Part shown: positions 6,500 through 9,320 of the stretch, one piece after another
Layout: the number at the start of each line of letters is the position of its first letter
Numbering within the stretch: the first letter of the stretch is position 1
NCBI GenBank assembly: GCA_910584255.1
Contig: CAJTXV010000046.1
Location: 1-9,320, forward strand
Direction: 5' to 3'
DNA from: an uncultured Bacilli bacterium
GTDB lineage: Bacteria > Bacillota_I > Bacilli_A > RF39 > UBA660
DNA length: 9,320 nt
Translations under genes and position numbers: made by a program
The notes under the pieces: generated by a model
Seen by the model: the letters and a program-made list of their open reading frames with translations, nothing else
What the model was told of the DNA's origin: nothing
Databases searched by the model: none

Positions 6500-7510
6500 T
6501 CACTCCCTTTCCTCATACATAGAATCTACTAAATCAAAAAGATTATCTTCCAATTTTGTTTCTTCTTTGATTGGTTCTTGATATACTTCTTCTTCATCTT
6601 CTCCGTCATTTATATTGATATTAATATTTACTTTGACTTCATCCTTAGTTTCTGATTCCTGAGTTTCGGGAAGGGTATTTTTAATTTCTTCTCTAGAGGA
6701 ACGGCTACGTCTACCTGTTAGTTTCTCATGCCGAATATCTGTATAGTCTATATTATATTCTAACCCCAAATCTTCAAAATATTCTTCTGCATCCGCCAAA
6801 GTCACTTTATCAACAGAAGGCGTCCCATCAGTTTCAGTCATATCATAAAGTAACCCATTTTCTTGTTTCTCATTTTCAAAAGAATCAGTTTCTTCTATCT
6901 TTTCAGAATGAAAATTCAAATTTTTTAAATCCTCTTCTAATCCACCAAAAGCTTTATTTCTAACGAAATCTAAATCTACATTTTTTCTAGAAACATAACT
7001 ACTAGGGCGATCTTTTTTATCAATGACCTCCTCTTTTCTATAATTTTTATCTAAAATCCCATAGATAGGAGAGATAATTGGTGTTGGTTTGAAGGTAGAT
7101 TTTCCCTCTACGGAGCCCTCATAAGGTCTTCCCTCATGAATATTAGAATCTAAATCTACACGTTCATAAATTTCAGAGGAACTTCCTCCATATACTTTTT
7201 TAGTTTCCTCCTCCATATAAGAAGGTGATTCTATAAAGTCTTCATCCTCAAAGTAAGGAATTTCCATTTCCGTTTTTAGTAGCTCCTTATCGGCTTGATT
7301 TTCAATTTCTAAATCAGATGTTACAGCCGCAAGATCCATAGTAGAAGCCATTTCTTCAGGTTCTTGTTCTTCTTCTTTTTGAACAGGTTCAATTTTTCTT
7401 GCAACAGGAGTGACTTCTCTTTTTATACTCTGCTTTGGTTTTTCTACTTCATCTACTTCTACATACTCTTCTTCAAAAAAAGTATTTTTTAGTTTTTCTA
7501 AAAGTCCCAT
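6500..7510 (-). CDS. Acidic, largely disordered protein with conserved-looking motif
   Basis: I do not recognise a named family. The 336 residues are very rich in Glu and Asp and low in complexity. The N terminus MGLLEKLKNTFF could form an amphipathic helix, as in membrane-bound division proteins such as SepF, followed by EEEYVEVDE; the resemblance is slight and no SepF domain follows. Ordered-looking islands are TPIISPIYGILDKNY (~143-157), DFVRNKAFGGLEEDLKNLNF (~181-200), DKVTLADAEEYFEDLGL (~234-250) and a C-terminal helix DNLFDLVDSMYEERE. These could be short binding motifs for a partner. The ATG follows AGAGGTG, placed in the 14-nt gap after the lipoprotein gene. The downstream membrane protein starts 5 nt past the TGA. 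A scaffold role at the membrane, linking the products of this operon, is inference only. Confidence 0.75.
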   Translation of the reverse strand: MGLLEKLKNTFFEEEYVEVDEVEKPKQSIKREVTPVARKIEPVQKEEEQEPEEMASTMDLAAVTSDLEIENQADKELLKTEMEIPYFEDEDFIESPSYMEEETKKVYGGSSSEIYERVDLDSNIHEGRPYEGSVEGKSTFKPTPIISPIYGILDKNYRKEEVIDKKDRPSSYVSRKNVDLDFVRNKAFGGLEEDLKNLNFHSEKIEETDSFENEKQENGLLYDMTETDGTPSVDKVTLADAEEYFEDLGLEYNIDYTDIRHEKLTGRRSRSSREEIKNTLPETQESETKDEVKVNINININDGEDEEEVYQEPIKEETKLEDNLFDLVDSMYEERE

Positions 7511-7524
7511 AAAGCACCTCTTCC

Positions 7525-8184
7525 TTATTCTACTTTATCTTCTACATCTAAACGATCCTCATCTTTTTCTTGTTCCCCTTGATTACGATCTTGTTCCTCA
7601 TAATCTAAGAAACTTCCCTCTTCCCTTTTTGGCTTAAAAATATTGAAATTCTCTTCGTTATAATCTAGAGCCTGATTCCCAATCAAAGTACTCAAGACAA
7701 CATCTTGATATTGTATGCTATTTAAAATATAAGCCATCTGAGTGATAGTTTTCTTTAAATCTTTTTCCTCAACATATGCCTCTATTTTAGCATAATGATA
7801 CATGAACTCTACAAAATATTTTGTAGAAATTTGGGTAATTTCCAAGTACCCTTGTTTCCCATTCTGATCAATTTTTAAGGAATAGTAACTATCTTTATTT
7901 TCATGATAATCGTTTTCTACATGATGATAATAAGATAGTGCATCCACATATAAATAAATTTTTCGATGGTTATAATAAAGAACTGAATTAAGCGAATGAT
8001 TTTTCTTTAACAAAACACCCTTTGGTAAATAATAGGAATATCCTTCTAAAGATACGTTTTTTAAATCAAAGTTGGGAGTAAAGATATCCTTTATAATTTC
8101 TTCATAAGATTGTTCATTAATACGAACCAAAGAACATCCACTAAAAAGTAATGTTAAAGATAGTATGATAAATAATTTCTTCAT
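7525..8184 (-). CDS. Putative lipoprotein
   Basis: The 219-residue protein has a lipoprotein signal peptide: MKK, a hydrophobic core (4-14) and lipobox FSGC with the lipidated Cys at 17. The mature part (about 25-170) is rich in Tyr, His and Lys, with alternating strands such as YSYYLPKGVLLKKN, KIYLYVDALSYYHH and GYLEITQISTKYFVEFMYHY, and looks like a compact alpha/beta domain. The last ~35 residues are acidic and probably disordered. No known family is recognised. It is the first gene of the operon: an extended -10 promoter lies ~20 nt upstream and AGGTG lies 5 nt before the ATG. After lipidation by Lgt it should sit on the outer face of the membrane, while the next three products are cytoplasmic or membrane proteins. 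Confidence 0.8.
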   Translation of the reverse strand: MKKLFIILSLTLLFSGCSLVRINEQSYEEIIKDIFTPNFDLKNVSLEGYSYYLPKGVLLKKNHSLNSVLYYNHRKIYLYVDALSYYHHVENDYHENKDSYYSLKIDQNGKQGYLEITQISTKYFVEFMYHYAKIEAYVEEKDLKKTITQMAYILNSIQYQDVVLSTLIGNQALDYNEENFNIFKPKREEGSFLDYEEQDRNQGEQEKDEDRLDVEDKVE

Positions 8185-8204
8185 ATTTCACCTACTATAG
8201 ACTT

Positions 8205-8213
8205 ATTATACCA
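8205..8213 (-). promoter_or_regulatory. Extended -10 promoter of the lipoprotein operon
   Basis: On the minus strand TGGTATAAT (8213-8205) is a perfect extended -10 (TG-n-TATAAT). No good -35 is present at 17 nt (TTTTTC), which is common for extended -10 promoters. The predicted start near 8198 leaves a leader of about 14 nt with the AGGTG ribosome binding site. Confidence 0.6.
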
Positions 8214-8223
8214 AATTATCACA

Positions 8224-8256
8224 CAAAGAAAAATAAATTTAATCTTTTTTTCTTTG
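8224..8256 (-). terminator. Weak terminator-like hairpin at the end of trmB
   Basis: CAAAGAAAAA and TTTTTCTTTG form a perfect 10-bp inverted repeat around a 13-nt A+T-rich loop that contains the trmB stop codon. On the minus strand the 3' arm is U-rich but is followed by TGTG instead of a U-run, and the stem has only two G-C pair types at each end. It may end trmB transcription inefficiently, with read-through into the lipoprotein operon. Confidence 0.35.
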
Positions 8257-8892
8257 ATTAGACAGTTTTTTGGTGGAAACTACGTAAAAAATAGCCTGTC
8301 CCTTTCTAGAAAATTTTTCTTCATATTCGGTCATCACATTCTCTTCTACCATAGAATGATGTAAATCTAACGAAAGTTCGAGGAATTGATATCCATATTG
8401 ACTAAGAGAACAAAGGGAATACTCAAATAATCCCTGATTGTCAGTTTTTTGAATAATATGGGCATCATTAGAAAATATAGATTCGTATTGTTCTAAAAAC
8501 ACGTTACTTGTAAGCCTTCGTTTAGCCTGACGGCATTTTGACCATGGATCAGAAAAATTTAAATAAATGGTTTCTATTTCATGATGAAATACTTGAGTGA
8601 TGTGTAAAGCATCCATACGAACCATGCAAAGATTAGACAGTCCTTCTGGCATTTTTTCTAAAGCACGTGCAATGACACTATCATATTTTTCAATTCCAAT
8701 AAAATTGATGTCAGGGTACTTCATTGCCATTTGAATGATAAAGTTTCCTTTCCCAGTACCAATTTCAATATGAATGGGATGAGCATTATGAAAATATTCC
8801 TTCCAAATACCACGATAACTTTCTGGATTTTTAACTAAATAAGAAGAATTGTCCATAATCTGTTGCTTATTTTTTACATTTCTAAGACGCAT
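8239..8892 (-). CDS. trmB: tRNA (guanine-N7-)-methyltransferase
   Basis: TrmB transfers a methyl group from S-adenosylmethionine to N7 of G46 in the variable loop of tRNA. The 217-residue length is typical. Motifs: HIEIGTGKGNF (41-51) is the SAM-binding glycine loop, GIEKYDS (66-72) carries the ribose-binding acidic residue, MDALH (93-97), NFSDPWSKCRQAKRRL (112-127) is the family signature, TDNQGLFEY (150-158) and MTEYEEKF (187-194) lie near the active site. The signature usually reads DPWPKxRHxKRR; here Pro is Ser and His is Gln. The ATG at 8892 starts the conserved MRLRNVKNK and has GGTGAT upstream. The frame stays open to 8988 but that extension would overlap the divergent gene and does not look like the family. 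It is transcribed away from the small coiled-coil gene. Confidence 0.95.
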   Translation of the reverse strand: MRLRNVKNKQQIMDNSSYLVKNPESYRGIWKEYFHNAHPIHIEIGTGKGNFIIQMAMKYPDINFIGIEKYDSVIARALEKMPEGLSNLCMVRMDALHITQVFHHEIETIYLNFSDPWSKCRQAKRRLTSNVFLEQYESIFSNDAHIIQKTDNQGLFEYSLCSLSQYGYQFLELSLDLHHSMVEENVMTEYEEKFSRKGQAIFYVVSTKKLSNQRKKD

Positions 8893-8904
8893 GATATCAC
8901 CGTA

Positions 8905-8927
8905 TTTATTATATAACATATAATAAA
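8905..8927. promoter_or_regulatory. Inverted repeat with divergent -10 boxes for trmB and the small gene
   Basis: TTTATTATAT (8905-8914), AAC and ATATAATAAA (8918-8927) form a perfect 10-bp inverted repeat. Each arm holds a TATAAT: one at 8919-8924 points right, toward the gene at 8960, and one at 8913-8908 points left, toward trmB. Neither has a good -35 box. The trmB leader would be very short (about 9 nt), so the true leftward start may lie further upstream. Confidence 0.45.
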
Positions 8928-8959
8928 ATAAAGAAAGAATTAATTGAAGGAGATGTTTT

Positions 8960-9211
8960 ATGAATAATTCTATGGATCCATCATTCATGATGTTCCCAAC
9001 AAACCCAAATTTTAATATCCCAGGAAGGCCAAATTGTAATTGTAGTCAAGAAATTAGAAGATTAGAAAACAGAATTTTTTCATTAGAAAGAGAAGTCAAT
9101 CGCCTACGTGCAAGAGTATCTAGAATTGAAAACAACATGCCAAATATGACTCCATTTAGTGAAACAAATCAGTCCGCAAATTACAACCCAAACAGCTATA
9201 ATTTAATGTAA
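8960..9211 (+). CDS. Small coiled-coil protein with NCNC motif
   Basis: No family name can be given with confidence. The 83 residues fall into three parts. The N terminus (1-28) is rich in Met, Asn, Pro and Phe and ends in NCNC (Cys 26 and 28). A perfect coiled coil follows (32-56), with Ile/Leu/Val at 32, 35, 39, 42, 46, 49, 53 and 56 in strict 3-4 spacing and many Arg/Glu between. The tail (57-83) is rich in Asn, Ser and Thr. There is no signal peptide or membrane segment. The look is that of small spore-coat or other self-assembling proteins, which is a guess from composition. The ribosome binding site AAGGAG lies 7-8 nt before the ATG. It is the only plus-strand gene here and is monocistronic, being followed at once by a strong terminator. 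Confidence 0.85.
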   Translation: MNNSMDPSFMMFPTNPNFNIPGRPNCNCSQEIRRLENRIFSLEREVNRLRARVSRIENNMPNMTPFSETNQSANYNPNSYNLM

Positions 9212-9232
9212 GACTCCAAAAGGAGTTTTTTT
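9212..9232 (+). terminator. Intrinsic terminator of the small coiled-coil gene
   Basis: ACTCC (9213-9217), loop AAAA and GGAGT (9222-9226) run straight into a stretch of T to 9232. It begins right after the TAA stop. A G-T wobble at 9212/9227 extends the stem. Confidence 0.9.
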
Positions 9233-9241
9233 GTAAAAGAA

Positions 9242-9269
9242 AAAGAAATCTCAAATTTGAGTTTTCTTT
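9242..9269. repeat. Imperfect 14-bp inverted repeat
   Basis: The arms at 9242-9255 and 9256-9269 are complementary except for one T-T mismatch and meet in the centre at CTCAAATTTGAG. On the minus strand the 3' side runs into TTTCTTTTTCTTTT, so it could end a leftward transcript entering from beyond the window. On the plus strand the flank is less T-rich. Confidence 0.45.
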
Positions 9270-9278
9270 CAGACTGTT

Positions 9279-9316
9279 GACAAATAGGTAAAAGAAATTA
9301 CTTATTTGTCTTTTTT
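9279..9316 (+). terminator. Strong intrinsic terminator near the right edge
   Basis: GACAAATAGGTAA (9279-9291), loop AAGAAA and TTACTTATTTGTC (9298-9310) form a 13-bp stem with one G-U pair, followed by TTTTTT (9311-9316). No gene lies between it and the previous plus-strand terminator. It may be a back-up terminator, the end of a short untranslated RNA, or part of a leader for a gene beyond the window. Confidence 0.75.
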
Positions 9317-9320
9317 ATGT

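Noticed and set aside
8893..8988. N-terminal extension of TrmB by 32 residues.
   Set aside because: It would overlap the divergent gene and its promoter region, has no suitable ribosome binding site, and TrmB proteins begin near the MRLRN start.
9277..9305. TTGACA at 9277-9282 as a -35 box for a gene to the right.
   Set aside because: The hexamer 17 nt downstream is ACTTAT, a poor -10, and the TTGACA is explained by the left arm of the terminator hairpin.

Overview
The window looks like a piece of a low-GC Bacillota (Firmicutes) chromosome, most likely from the class Bacilli (gut Erysipelotrichales/RF39-like lineages would fit). The reasons are a tyrosyl-tRNA synthetase preceded by a T-box leader, a DUF948/YtxH pair as in the ytxG-ytxH genes of Bacillus, strong AAGGAGG-type ribosome binding sites, intrinsic terminators and very high A+T. 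TAA, TAG and TGA all end intact genes here (TAG ends the beta-propeller gene, TGA the acidic gene), so the standard bacterial code is assumed. The lineage is an inference; no rRNA gene is present.

Left region (1-2065): a decaying accessory stretch. It opens with a cluster of perfect hairpins (1-111) that could be a mobile-element end or a REP-like repeat, followed by gene-free A+T-rich DNA. Then come two broken genes on the minus strand: an endonuclease/exonuclease/phosphatase-fold protein split by a one-base frameshift, and a DinD/Bro-N family protein interrupted by two in-frame stop codons, each where relatives carry tryptophan.

Middle region (2202-5738, minus strand): a tyrS transcription unit. 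A promoter at 5710-5738 leads into a tyrosine T-box leader with a UAC specifier, the T-box sequence and a terminator. Then comes a previously unlisted 26-codon leader ORF with a strong ribosome binding site, overlapping the tyrS start as ATGA. tyrS follows, and 22 nt after it a gene for a membrane-anchored protein with a very lysine-rich cytoplasmic tail and seven propeller-like repeats outside the cell. No terminator is visible between tyrS and this gene, so it is probably co-controlled by tRNA-Tyr charging.

Right-centre region (5721-8213, minus strand): a tightly packed four-gene envelope operon. It encodes a lipoprotein, a long acidic disordered protein with a short conserved-looking motif, a DUF948-like single-pass membrane protein and a YtxH protein. 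It starts at an extended -10 promoter and ends at a hairpin that overlaps the tyrS promoter.

Right end (8224-9320): trmB (tRNA guanine-N7 methyltransferase, minus strand) and a small coiled-coil protein (plus strand) are divergently transcribed from a 10-bp inverted repeat holding both -10 boxes. The small gene is followed by a series of three hairpins, two of them clear plus-strand terminators.
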